A DNA stretch of 64,000 bases from Rubrivivax albus (lineage in GTDB: Bacteria > Pseudomonadota > Gammaproteobacteria > Burkholderiales > Burkholderiaceae_C): assembly GCF_004016515.1 (NCBI RefSeq), contig NZ_SACT01000001.1, forward strand, positions 434,001 through 498,000, read 5' to 3'. The stretch's first letter is position 1. The number at the start of each line of letters is the position of its first letter. Shown here one piece after another: positions 27,473-35,847 of the stretch. A program made the translations under genes and the position numbers. A model generated the notes under the pieces. That model was given only the letters and a program-made list of their open reading frames with translations, did not search any database and was not told the DNA's origin.

Positions 27473-28824
27473 ATGAGGTTCAGCGTGAAGGGGTGGATGT
27501 GGTGGGGCGCCTGGTGCGTGGCCATGGCATCGGGCGGCGCCCAGGCCGACATGGGTCCGCTGGCGCCCCTGCTGTCCAGCGGCACCGAAGGCGCCTGGAC
27601 GGCCACGCCGGGGGCGGGTCGCTACCGGCTGGAGAACCACCACGAGCCCGGCGCCATCCGGTACGTCTACGGCCCCGTCGCCGCCGGCAGCGAGGGACGG
27701 CGGCGCCTGGGCGTCACGGTGGCGCTGGCCAGCCGGCGGCCGCAGCGCCGTCGCGCAGCGCCGGGTTCGTGGCGCACACCATCGTCGACGCCTTCGGCTT
27801 CGAGCAGCCGATGCCGGCGCTGACGCTGTCGGCACCCGCAGGCTGGCGGGTCGAGGGCTCGGTGCGCTGGGACCGCTGGTCGCGCTGCTGGGCCGACCAG
27901 AACAAGATGCACTTCGTGGCCAGCGCGCCCGACGGCCGCCAGCGCTTCGAGTTCATCCCCGGTGGCATCTGGCAGTGGCACCCCCAGTGGGCGTCGATGC
28001 CACAGCTGGCGCAGCAGCAGATGCAGCGCACGGGCTGCCAGCCGCGCCCGCTGACCGATGGGCGCAGCTTCATGCAGGCCTACGTGCAGGCACTGCGGCC
28101 CGGCGCCGAGGTGACGACACTGGCGATCGACCGTGCCGACACCGACAAGCTGATGCGCCAGCTGGCGGCCCAGCCGGTGCACCCCGGCCATCGTCGCTGG
28201 GGCGAAGCCTGGGCGGTGCGCCTGCGCTACGCGGGCGACGGTGGTCAGACGGTGCACGAGCACCTGTCCACCGGCCTGGTGTTCGAGCTGATGCCGTCGA
28301 TGTCGATGGACGGCAGCCCGGCGCAGATGCTGGTGGGCACCGCCGTGGGCACCGGCAGCAGCCTGGCCGTGGGGCGGGAACCCGACCTGGCGCTGACGCG
28401 GCGCATTGCCGACTCGGTGCACCTGCAGCCCGAGTACCTGCAGCGCCTGCAGCAGCACCAGCGCCAGATGGCCGACCTGCAGGCCGCGGCGCTGCAGCGC
28501 GAGCGCCAGGCCTTCATGGCCGCGCAGGCGGCGCGTGCCAGCGCCCAACGGACCAGCGGCAGCACGGGCAGCAGCAGCGTGCTGGACAGCAACCACGAGA
28601 GCTGGAAGCGACGCCAGGGCTGGAAGGACGCGGGCCAGGCGAAGGTGGTGGACGCCACCCACGAGCGCAGCGCCTGGACCACCACCGACGGTGGCGTGCA
28701 GTACCTGCCGCAGCGCTACCAGCGGGCCTACCAGCTGCCCGGCGAGCAGTACGTGGGCAGCAATGACGCGTTCTTCAATCCGATGCAGGGCACAGCGCTG
28801 CGGCCTCACACGTACGGCCGCTGA
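27473..28824 (+). pseudogene. Exported protein of unknown function, interrupted by a frameshift near 27730-27760
   Basis: The gene opens at 27473 with a GGAGGG site 6 nt upstream and a signal peptide (WMWWGAWCVAMASGGAQA). It reads in one frame to about LGVTVALAS. The coding pattern then moves to the next frame (PAAAAPSRSAGFVAHTIVDA) and continues to 28824, about 450 residues in total. One missing base in the GC-rich run around 27733-27745 explains both halves. The second half includes a Gln/Arg-rich coiled-coil-like stretch near 28430-28530 and a Tyr-rich end (YLPQRYQRAYQLPGEQYVG). I do not recognise the family. It may be a true pseudogene or a sequence error. Its 3' end overlaps the convergent regulator gene by 50 nt. 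Confidence 0.7.
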
Positions 28825-30613
28825 GCGGCGCGCCGGCAGCGGCCTCGACGCCGCGCGGCGCCTTCGCGCCCCAGCGCAGCAGCACCCAGCGGCGCACCAG
28901 GTTGCCGAGCCGGCGGCCGCCCGGTTCGTGAGGGGCGGGGCACAGCCATCCCCCGTCCACCAGCGGGGCCAGCGCCAGCGCCGGTGCGCTGCGCAGCACC
29001 AGGTGCTGCGGCGCCTCGGACAGGTCGCCGCACGCGTTGGCCAGCTGCTGAAGCAGGTGCCGCGACGCCGCGGGCAGCATGAGCAGGCCGGCGTCCATCA
29101 CGGCCAGCAGGCTGGCCTGGCGCCCGGCGCTGCGCGTGCCGCGGCGCGTCAGGTCGCCCAGCACGTCAGCGGTGCCCTCTTGGCCCGGGGCGGCGAGCGG
29201 CGGCTCGGCGAAGCGCGAGAGCAGCATCGCCGGGTTCGTCAGGTGCATGCGCGCCGCCGCGAGCTCGATCGCCAGCGGCCAGCCGTCGAGCCGGTGCAGC
29301 AGGGCCACCACCGCGCCCGCGTTGCCGCGGTGCAGGTGGAACTCCGGGCGCACCGCGCGTGCGCGGTCGATGAACAGGGCCACCGCCGGCTGCGCGGCCA
29401 GGGCCGCCAGGTCGGCCGCATCGTCGACGACGGGCAGCGGCAGCGGCAGCACCGGGTGCAGCGCCTCGTCGGCCCAGCCCATCGGCAGGCGCGAGGTGAT
29501 CACGCAGCGCAGCGCCGGCATGCGCGCCAGGGCCGCCGCCAGCCAGGCCCGGGCCGGCCCATCCAGGGCCTCGGCGCCGTCGAGCACCAGGGTGCCCGGC
29601 GTCGCGCCCAGCGTGGTGGCCAGCGCGTCCAGGGCCCGCGGGCCGGCAGGCGTGCGCAGGGTCGCCCGCAGCCGGCGCAGCACCTCGTGCAGTGTCCTCA
29701 AGCCGCCGATGTCGACAAAACGGGCCGGCCCGAGCCCGTGCGTCGGCGCCGACAGCGCGTCGAGCACCAGGCGTGTCTTGCCGATGCCCCCGGGGCCGAC
29801 GACGGTGACCTGGCGCCGCGCGGCCAGCAGACGCCGCAGCGCAGCCGCCTCGTCGCCGCGCCCGAAGCTGGCGGCTGCCGGCGCGGGCAGGCGCGCCGTC
29901 ACCGGCACGGTCTCCTCGCAGCCTGCCAGCCTTGTCGACCGTGCGCCTGGCGCCGGTGGCCGGTCAGGCGCCGCCGGCGTTGAGCGGCGATGCCGCTCAT
30001 GGACACGTTCGGCCAGGGCGGCCAGGTGCCGCCGTTCGTCCTCCAGCCATTCCTCCGCCAGCCCGGGGAGCAACTCTCCGCGGTAGAGGGCCAGTGCCGC
30101 GGGGTCGTCGTGCTGCGCTGCCGCGGCCTCGAAGGCCGGCACGTCGCACCATAGCGTGCCCGGCCGCACGCGAATCACCCAGTGGTCGGCCTGCAGCACC
30201 TGCGGTCCGCCGGGCGGTTCGAGCACGGCGCGCAGCAGCGACAGCGTCTGCCGCAGCCGGCTGCGGCTGCGGTGCGCCGGCGCGTCCGGCCAGAGCAGCG
30301 CGGCGAGTTCGTCCCGTGCATGGGCGCGGCCCGGGGCCATGGCCAGGCGCGCCAGCAGCGCCATGCTGGCGCGGCTGCGCAGGCGGGTGAGGTGCGTCCT
30401 GTGTGACCCGTGTGTCGGGTGCGTCGGGTGGGTTGGGCCGGCAGCGTCCTCGAGTGCGAAGCCGCCAAGAAGGTGCACGCGCCAGCGGGCCGTGTCGGCA
30501 GGCGCGGCCACTGGCGATGGGGCTGCCGGCAGCAGGCTGTCAACGTGGCCGGCAGGACGTGTGGGCCAGCGCGGCACCGACGCAGCCTGCGGTGCAGGGA
30601 AGGCTGTCGTCAT
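28775..30613 (-). CDS. AfsR-like regulator: winged helix/BTAD-type N-terminus and NB-ARC/STAND ATPase
   Basis: The protein is 612 residues from the ATG at 30613, which overlaps the stop of the small gene upstream (ATGA). Residues about 45-160 form an OmpR/SARP-like winged helix (ALLARLAMAPGRAHARDEL, LLWPDAPAHRSRSRLRQTL), followed by a short BTAD-like helical part. The ATPase has Walker A GPGGIGKT, Walker B TLVLDGAEAL and the LDGWPLAIELAAAR segment typical of LuxR/AfsR-family NTPases. No C-terminal LuxR helix-turn-helix is seen. A Thr-His-Pro repeat near residue 60 is low complexity. The target genes are unknown. It diverges from a second BTAD regulator. Confidence 0.82.
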   Translation of the reverse strand: MTTAFPAPQAASVPRWPTRPAGHVDSLLPAAPSPVAAPADTARWRVHLLGGFALEDAAGPTHPTHPTHGSHRTHLTRLRSRASMALLARLAMAPGRAHARDELAALLWPDAPAHRSRSRLRQTLSLLRAVLEPPGGPQVLQADHWVIRVRPGTLWCDVPAFEAAAAQHDDPAALALYRGELLPGLAEEWLEDERRHLAALAERVHERHRRSTPAAPDRPPAPGARSTRLAGCEETVPVTARLPAPAAASFGRGDEAAALRRLLAARRQVTVVGPGGIGKTRLVLDALSAPTHGLGPARFVDIGGLRTLHEVLRRLRATLRTPAGPRALDALATTLGATPGTLVLDGAEALDGPARAWLAAALARMPALRCVITSRLPMGWADEALHPVLPLPLPVVDDAADLAALAAQPAVALFIDRARAVRPEFHLHRGNAGAVVALLHRLDGWPLAIELAAARMHLTNPAMLLSRFAEPPLAAPGQEGTADVLGDLTRRGTRSAGRQASLLAVMDAGLLMLPAASRHLLQQLANACGDLSEAPQHLVLRSAPALALAPLVDGGWLCPAPHEPGGRRLGNLVRRWVLLRWGAKAPRGVEAAAGAPLSGRTCEAAALCPASD

Positions 30614-30828
30614 GCCGGCCTCCACGGGGCCTGGTTGTGCCCGGCGGTGGGGTGGTAGGGGCAGTCGGCCGCGTGCACCAGCAGGTCGGGTTGCCAGGCC
30701 TGGGCCTGGCATTGCGTGCAGGTGAAGGTGCCGCCCAGCGGGCCGGCGGACTCGTAGCGCAGCAGCTGAGACGGCGTGGGCAACGCGGACGGCGGCACGC
30801 GGGTCGGGGTGGGGGCGGGTGCGATCAT
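30610..30828 (-). CDS. Small Cys/His-rich protein, possible zinc finger
   Basis: This 72-residue open frame has its stop overlapping the start of the BTAD/ATPase gene as ATGA, the arrangement seen throughout this window for real coupled genes. Its second half contains CTQCQAQAWQPDLLVHAADC followed by PYHPTAGH: three cysteines and several histidines spaced like a metal site. No ribosome binding site is evident before the ATG at 30828. I do not recognise a family. The Cys/His spacing and the coupled overlap make it more than a shadow, but it is unproven. Confidence 0.5.
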   Translation of the reverse strand: MIAPAPTPTRVPPSALPTPSQLLRYESAGPLGGTFTCTQCQAQAWQPDLLVHAADCPYHPTAGHNQAPWRPA

Positions 30829-30955
30829 GGCCGCATCGTCCGAGGGGCGGCGTCACCGGGGCGTCACCAGCCCCGTCACCGGATGGACAGCCACCCCACG
30901 CATCCGGGTGGCCCTGGCGCGACGGGCCGCGGGTCGATGCCATCATCGCAGCGCC

Positions 30956-33900
30956 ATGCCCGCCACCGCGCCGGACGCCTCACCGCCCACGCTTGCCTTG
31001 CAGCTGCATGGCGCGCCCACCTGCCACGCGGCTGCAGCCGGGCCGGCGCCGCTGGAGCGCAAGCATGCGGCGCTGCTGGCCTACCTGTGGTGCGAGGGGC
31101 CCACGCCCCGGGCGCGCCTGGCCGGGCTGCTGTGGCCCGAGGCCGACGAGACCCGGGCCCGCGCCAACCTGCGCCAGCGGCTGCTCAAGCTGCGCCAGAC
31201 GCACGGCCCGCTGGTGCACGACGACGGGCCGCTGCTGACGCTGGCTGGCAGCGTGCAGGTGCTGCCGCCGGCGCCACCCGAGGCGCCGCTGCTGGGCACC
31301 CTGGCCTTCGACGACTGCGACGACCTGGCCCGCTGGCTGGACGCCCGCCGCGACGCCGCCCGCGCCGGCCACAAGCGCGCCTGGCTGGCCCGCGTGCGCG
31401 ACGCCGCCCAGGCCGGCGACCTGGATGCAGCCCTGGGGGCTGCCGAATCGCTGCTGCAGGTGGACCGCGAAAGCGAAGAGGCCTTCCGCGTCCTGATGGA
31501 GGTCTACAGCCTGCGCGGCGACCACGCCGCGGCCCTGGCCGCCTGGGACCGCTGCCGCGACATGCTGCGCAGCCTGTACGGCGTGTCCCCGTCGCCGGCC
31601 ACGCAGCAGCTGGGGCAGAGCCTGCTGGCGGCAGCGCGCAGTGCGCAGGCGGAGAAGCTGCCTGCCACCATGCTGGCCGGCCGGCCGGCCGTGGGCCTGC
31701 CGGCCACCGTGCTGCGGCCGCCGCGCCTGATCGGCCGCACTGCCTTGCAGCAGGCGATGGCCGAGGCCTGGCACGCCGGCCGCGTGGTCTGCGTGTGCGG
31801 CAGCGCCGGGCTGGGCAAGACCCGCCTGCTGGCCGACACGCTGGCCGTGTTGCCCGACCCGGTGGCCGGCCCGCCCGGGTTGGTGCGCGTGGCCGCGCGC
31901 CCGGGTGACGACGTGCTGCCCTATGCGTCGCTGAGCCGGCTGCTGCTGGCGCTGCAGGCGCGCGAACCGGCGCTGTTCGGCGGGCCTGAAGCCAGCGACA
32001 CCGGCGATGCCCATCAGGCCGCGCGGCTGCTGCCCCAGCTGGCGGCCGCGCTGTCGCTCTCTCCAACGCCGGTGCGCACCGACTACGAGCGCACGCAGGC
32101 GATGCTGGCCGTGGCGCGCCTGCTTGCACGTGCTGCCGGGGCCGGCGTGCACACCTTCGCGCTCGACGACCTGCACTTTGCCGACGCGGCCAGCCTCGAT
32201 GCCCTGCGCGTGCTGGCCGCGGCCGGGCCCGAGGGGGACCCCGCAAGCCGCGCGCGCCCGCGCTGGGTGCTGGCCTGCCGGCCCGACGAAGGCGGCGAGG
32301 CCCTGGCCGCCGTGCTGCGCGACCTCGGGGCAGCGCCGCTGGGGCAGCGGCTGGACCTGGCGCCACTGGACGCCGACGACACCGCCGCGCTGCTCGTCAG
32401 CCTGGACCCAGGCGGCCTGCCGGCACTGACCGCGCTGCAACCCCAGGCCGAGGCCCTGTGGCGGCATGCCGGCGGCAACCCGGCCTTCCTGCTGGAGACC
32501 GTGAAGCTGCTGCTCACGGACGCGCCCGAGTCCGGAGGCGCGGACGCCCTGCCGCTGCCGGACAGCCAGCGTGCGGTGATCGAGCGACGCGTGGCACTGC
32601 TCTCGCCACCGGCGCGCCACCTGGCGCAGCTGGCGGCCGTGGCTGGCGGCGCCTACAGCGTGGAACTCGCGGCCGAGGCCCTGGCCTGCGCGCCGCTGGC
32701 GCTGACCGAGCCGCTGCGTGAGCTGGAACTGCGCCAGGTGTTCTACGGGCGCCACTTCGTGCACGACGTGGTCGCCAGCGTGGTGCTGGACACGGTCCCC
32801 GCCGGGATGGCGACGTTCATGCACCGCCTGGTGGCCGAGCACCTGGTGCGCCGGCACGGCGACCACCCGTCGCAGGTGGCCACCATCGCCACCCACTGGG
32901 CGGCGGCTGGCGAGCCGCTGCCGGCGGCACGGGCCTTCCGGCTGGCCGCCGACGCTGCGCGCGATGCCGCGCTGCCGGCCCAGCAGGCGGCGCTGCTGGA
33001 CCGCGCCATCGCGCTGCTGGAGCCGCTGGCCGGCACGCCCGAAGGCCAGCGAGCGCTGTTCGACGCGCTGGCGGTGCGCGCCACGGTCTACGAGCTCGGC
33101 GGCTTCGCCACCCAGCGGCTGGCGGTGGTGGCGCGGCTGGAGGCGCTGGCCGCCGACGAACGCCAGCGCCTGCAGGCGCTGAACCTGCGCGCCGGCGCCC
33201 AGGTGGACGTGGCGCAGGCGCCCGACGTGGCGGCCGTGCGCACTGCGGTGGACCGCGCGCGTGCACTGGGTGACGAGGCGCTGGCCTGGCAGTTCTCGCG
33301 CACCCTCGCCTGGCACTGGGCGATGAACGACCGCGCCGCCGACGCGATGGCCTTGCTGGACGGCTGCCTGCCGTGGATGCGCGGTGCCGCGCCCCCCGCC
33401 GACCGCGTGTCGTTCCGGCTCACGCGCAGCAGCGTGCACGCCTTCAGCGACGCGCTGGCCGAGGCCATCGCCGAAGGCGGCCTGGCCATCGACGAGGCGC
33501 TGGCGATCAACGACCTGGTCGATGCCCTGCCGGCGCTGAGCAACGTCGGCCTGTTCCACTACTGGCGCGGCGAGTACCCGCAGGCGCGCGCCCGGCTTGA
33601 ACTGGGCCGCACGCTGCGTGACCGGCACGTGGGCCGCGCCGGTGCCGGCATCAAGATCGACGTGCACCTGGGCGCGGTGCTGGCCGAACTCGGCGAGACC
33701 GCGGCTGCGCAGGCGCTGCTGGACGACGCCCGCAGCGTGATCGAGGCCTGGCCCGACGGCGAACAGCGCCGCACCGAGTGCCTGCTGGTGGACAACCACC
33801 TGGCGCAGATGCTCCTGGCCGCCGGCCGCCTGGACGAAGCGGCCGAGGTGCTGGCGCGTGAGGACAGCGGCGTGGCCGACCGCTTCCGCGGCCGGCGCCT

Positions 33901-34291
33901 GGCGCTGCGCCTGCGGTGGTGCCGGCTGCAGGGGCGTACCGACGTGGCCCTGATCCGCGAACTGAAGGCGGTGGCGGAAGCAGTGGCCTCGCCGTTCAAC
34001 CGCATGCTGATGGCCCTCGAACTCGCGCGCCAGGCGCCGCCCGACCGGGCGCTGGCCGAGGCCCGTGCGCTGGCCGATCTGCCCGCGGCGATGCAACGGC
34101 CCGGGCTGCGGCTGCACGCGCTGGCGGTGGCTGCAGCGGCCGCCCGGTCTGCGGGCCAGGACACGTTGGCTGTCGCGTTGGCGCGGCAGGCCCGGGACCT
34201 CGCCGGGCACTGTGCGCCCTTCGACCTCGGCGCGGCCGATTTCGCCGCGCTGCTGGCACAGGCCGAAGGGGGCGCGGCCTCGGAACGATGA
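30956..34291 (+). CDS. Large BTAD-domain transcriptional activator with AAA/STAND ATPase and helical-repeat tail
   Basis: The protein is 1111 residues from the ATG at 30956; the longer frame would overlap the divergent small gene. The winged helix covers about residues 10-100 (LLAYLWCEGPTPRARLAGLLW, ARANLRQRLLKLRQ in pieces), the BTAD about 120-235 (AESLLQVDRESEEAFRVLME, LYGVSPSPATQQL). The ATPase has Walker A GSAGLGKTRLL and Walker B FALDDLHFADAASL. Beyond about residue 650 are alanine-rich TPR-like helices. This is the layout of large bacterial regulators that bind nucleotide and sense a signal through repeats. The ligand and targets are unknown. It has no clear Shine-Dalgarno. Confidence 0.85.
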   Translation: MPATAPDASPPTLALQLHGAPTCHAAAAGPAPLERKHAALLAYLWCEGPTPRARLAGLLWPEADETRARANLRQRLLKLRQTHGPLVHDDGPLLTLAGSVQVLPPAPPEAPLLGTLAFDDCDDLARWLDARRDAARAGHKRAWLARVRDAAQAGDLDAALGAAESLLQVDRESEEAFRVLMEVYSLRGDHAAALAAWDRCRDMLRSLYGVSPSPATQQLGQSLLAAARSAQAEKLPATMLAGRPAVGLPATVLRPPRLIGRTALQQAMAEAWHAGRVVCVCGSAGLGKTRLLADTLAVLPDPVAGPPGLVRVAARPGDDVLPYASLSRLLLALQAREPALFGGPEASDTGDAHQAARLLPQLAAALSLSPTPVRTDYERTQAMLAVARLLARAAGAGVHTFALDDLHFADAASLDALRVLAAAGPEGDPASRARPRWVLACRPDEGGEALAAVLRDLGAAPLGQRLDLAPLDADDTAALLVSLDPGGLPALTALQPQAEALWRHAGGNPAFLLETVKLLLTDAPESGGADALPLPDSQRAVIERRVALLSPPARHLAQLAAVAGGAYSVELAAEALACAPLALTEPLRELELRQVFYGRHFVHDVVASVVLDTVPAGMATFMHRLVAEHLVRRHGDHPSQVATIATHWAAAGEPLPAARAFRLAADAARDAALPAQQAALLDRAIALLEPLAGTPEGQRALFDALAVRATVYELGGFATQRLAVVARLEALAADERQRLQALNLRAGAQVDVAQAPDVAAVRTAVDRARALGDEALAWQFSRTLAWHWAMNDRAADAMALLDGCLPWMRGAAPPADRVSFRLTRSSVHAFSDALAEAIAEGGLAIDEALAINDLVDALPALSNVGLFHYWRGEYPQARARLELGRTLRDRHVGRAGAGIKIDVHLGAVLAELGETAAAQALLDDARSVIEAWPDGEQRRTECLLVDNHLAQMLLAAGRLDEAAEVLAREDSGVADRFRGRRLALRLRWCRLQGRTDVALIRELKAVAEAVASPFNRMLMALELARQAPPDRALAEARALADLPAAMQRPGLRLHALAVAAAAARSAGQDTLAVALARQARDLAGHCAPFDLGAADFAALLAQAEGGAASER

Positions 34292-34301
34292 CGCGACGCG
34301 C

Positions 34302-35828
34302 TCAGCCCAGCCGTTGCCGCAGCGCCGTTTTCAGCACCTTGCCGTAGGCGTTCTTCGGCAGCGCGTCGACGAAGACGTAGCGCTTGGGCCGCTTGAAGCG
34401 TGCGATGTGCGCCAGGCAGTGCGCGTCCAGGGCCTCGGGGGTCAGTGTGGCGCCCGGGCGGGCCACGACGAAGGCCACCACCACCTCGCCCCACTCGGCA
34501 TCCGGTGCGCCCACCACCGCGGCCTCGGCGACATCATCGGCCGTCAGCAGCACCTCCTCCACCTCGCGCGGGTAGATGTTGGAGCCGCCGCTGATCAGCA
34601 GGTCCTTGCTGCGGTCGAGCAAGGTCAGGAAGCCGGCGGCATCCAGGGTGCCGATGTCGCCGGTCCACAGCCAGCCGTCGCGCAGGGCCTGCGCCGTGGC
34701 CTCGGGGTTGCGCCAGTAGCCGGCCATCACCGTGTCGCCACGCACCAGCACCTCGCCGGGCGTGCCGGGTGGCAGCGGCCGACCGTCGGCGTCGGCCACC
34801 CGCACCTGCACCGGCGTCTGCGCCACGCCCACCGACGCGATGCGCTCGGCGTGGCGCGGGTGGGCAGCGTCCGTCAGCATGGCGCGCGAGAGCGCGGTGG
34901 CCGTCATCGGCGTCTCGCCCTGGCCGTAGATCTGCACGAAGCGCGGGCCCATCACGCGCAGCGCGCGCTGGATGTCGGCTGCGTACATCGGTGCGCCGCC
35001 GTAGACGATGGTCTTGAAGCTCGTGCCGGCGTCGTCGGGTGTCAGGCCCGCAGCCTCGGCGTGGTCGACCAGGCGCTTGACGATGGTGGGGGCGGCGAAG
35101 GTGCTCAGCGGGCCCAGCACTCGGCCGAGTTCGAACAGTTCCGCCGGGTCGACGCCACCGCTGGCGGGCACCACGTGACGCGCGCCAGCCATCAGGTGCG
35201 GCACGGCGTAGATGCCGCAGCCGTGCGACATCGGTGCCGCGTAGGCCATGGTGTCGTCAGGGCCGATGGGGTCGACGTCGACGAAGTAGGTCAGCCCCAT
35301 CGTCATCAGGTTGCGGTGCGTGAGCATCACGCCCTTTGGGCGACCGGTGGTGCCGCTGGTGTAGAAGAGCCAGGCCAGGTCGTCGGCGCTGCGTTCCACC
35401 GGCGGCGCGCTGCGCCAGTCGTCCAGCGGCGCGAGCAAGGCATCGGCGTCGGTCGACTCGACCTCGATCTGCCGCGCCAGACCCGCGACCGGATCCGGCG
35501 CCACGTCGGCACTGGTGAAGGCCCAGCGCGCCTGTGCGTTCTCGACGATCCACGCCACCTCGGCCGGGTGCAGCTTGGCGTTGACCGGCACCACCACCAG
35601 GCCGGCCCACCAGGCGCCCCACATCAGGTCCAGCGTGCGCGGGTGGTTGCGCAGGAACAGCACGAGGCGATCGCCCGGCTGCAGGCCGGCGGCCAGCAGG
35701 CGCTGCGCGAGACCGGCGCAGCGCGCGGCCCACTGGCCATGCGTGGCCCAGAGCCGGGTGCCGTGGAAGACCGCGGCCGAATCCGGCCGCACCGTGGCCT
35801 GGCGGACGAGCAGGTGGGCGAGCGTCAT
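34302..35828 (-). CDS. AMP-dependent acyl-CoA ligase
   Basis: The protein is 508 residues from the ATG at 35828, 19 nt after the TRAP permease stop. The ANL superfamily core is clear: P-loop YTSGTTGRPKGVMLTH, A5-like YGQGETPMT, A7 GWLWTGDIG, A8 LDRSKDLLISGGSNIYPREVE in pieces, and the catalytic lysine near the end in LPKNAYGKVLK. It activates a carboxylic acid as an acyl-AMP and then a CoA thioester. Coming last in the TAXI-TRAP operon, it probably activates the imported acid. Chain length or aromatic preference cannot be told. Confidence 0.92.
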   Translation of the reverse strand: MTLAHLLVRQATVRPDSAAVFHGTRLWATHGQWAARCAGLAQRLLAAGLQPGDRLVLFLRNHPRTLDLMWGAWWAGLVVVPVNAKLHPAEVAWIVENAQARWAFTSADVAPDPVAGLARQIEVESTDADALLAPLDDWRSAPPVERSADDLAWLFYTSGTTGRPKGVMLTHRNLMTMGLTYFVDVDPIGPDDTMAYAAPMSHGCGIYAVPHLMAGARHVVPASGGVDPAELFELGRVLGPLSTFAAPTIVKRLVDHAEAAGLTPDDAGTSFKTIVYGGAPMYAADIQRALRVMGPRFVQIYGQGETPMTATALSRAMLTDAAHPRHAERIASVGVAQTPVQVRVADADGRPLPPGTPGEVLVRGDTVMAGYWRNPEATAQALRDGWLWTGDIGTLDAAGFLTLLDRSKDLLISGGSNIYPREVEEVLLTADDVAEAAVVGAPDAEWGEVVVAFVVARPGATLTPEALDAHCLAHIARFKRPKRYVFVDALPKNAYGKVLKTALRQRLG

Positions 35829-35847
35829 GCCCGCCAGCGTAGCGTGT

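Noticed and set aside
30980-34210. 1076-residue minus-strand open frame
   Set aside because: It is antisense to the large BTAD regulator, and the translated text is repetitive Gln/Arg/His/Gly without domains.
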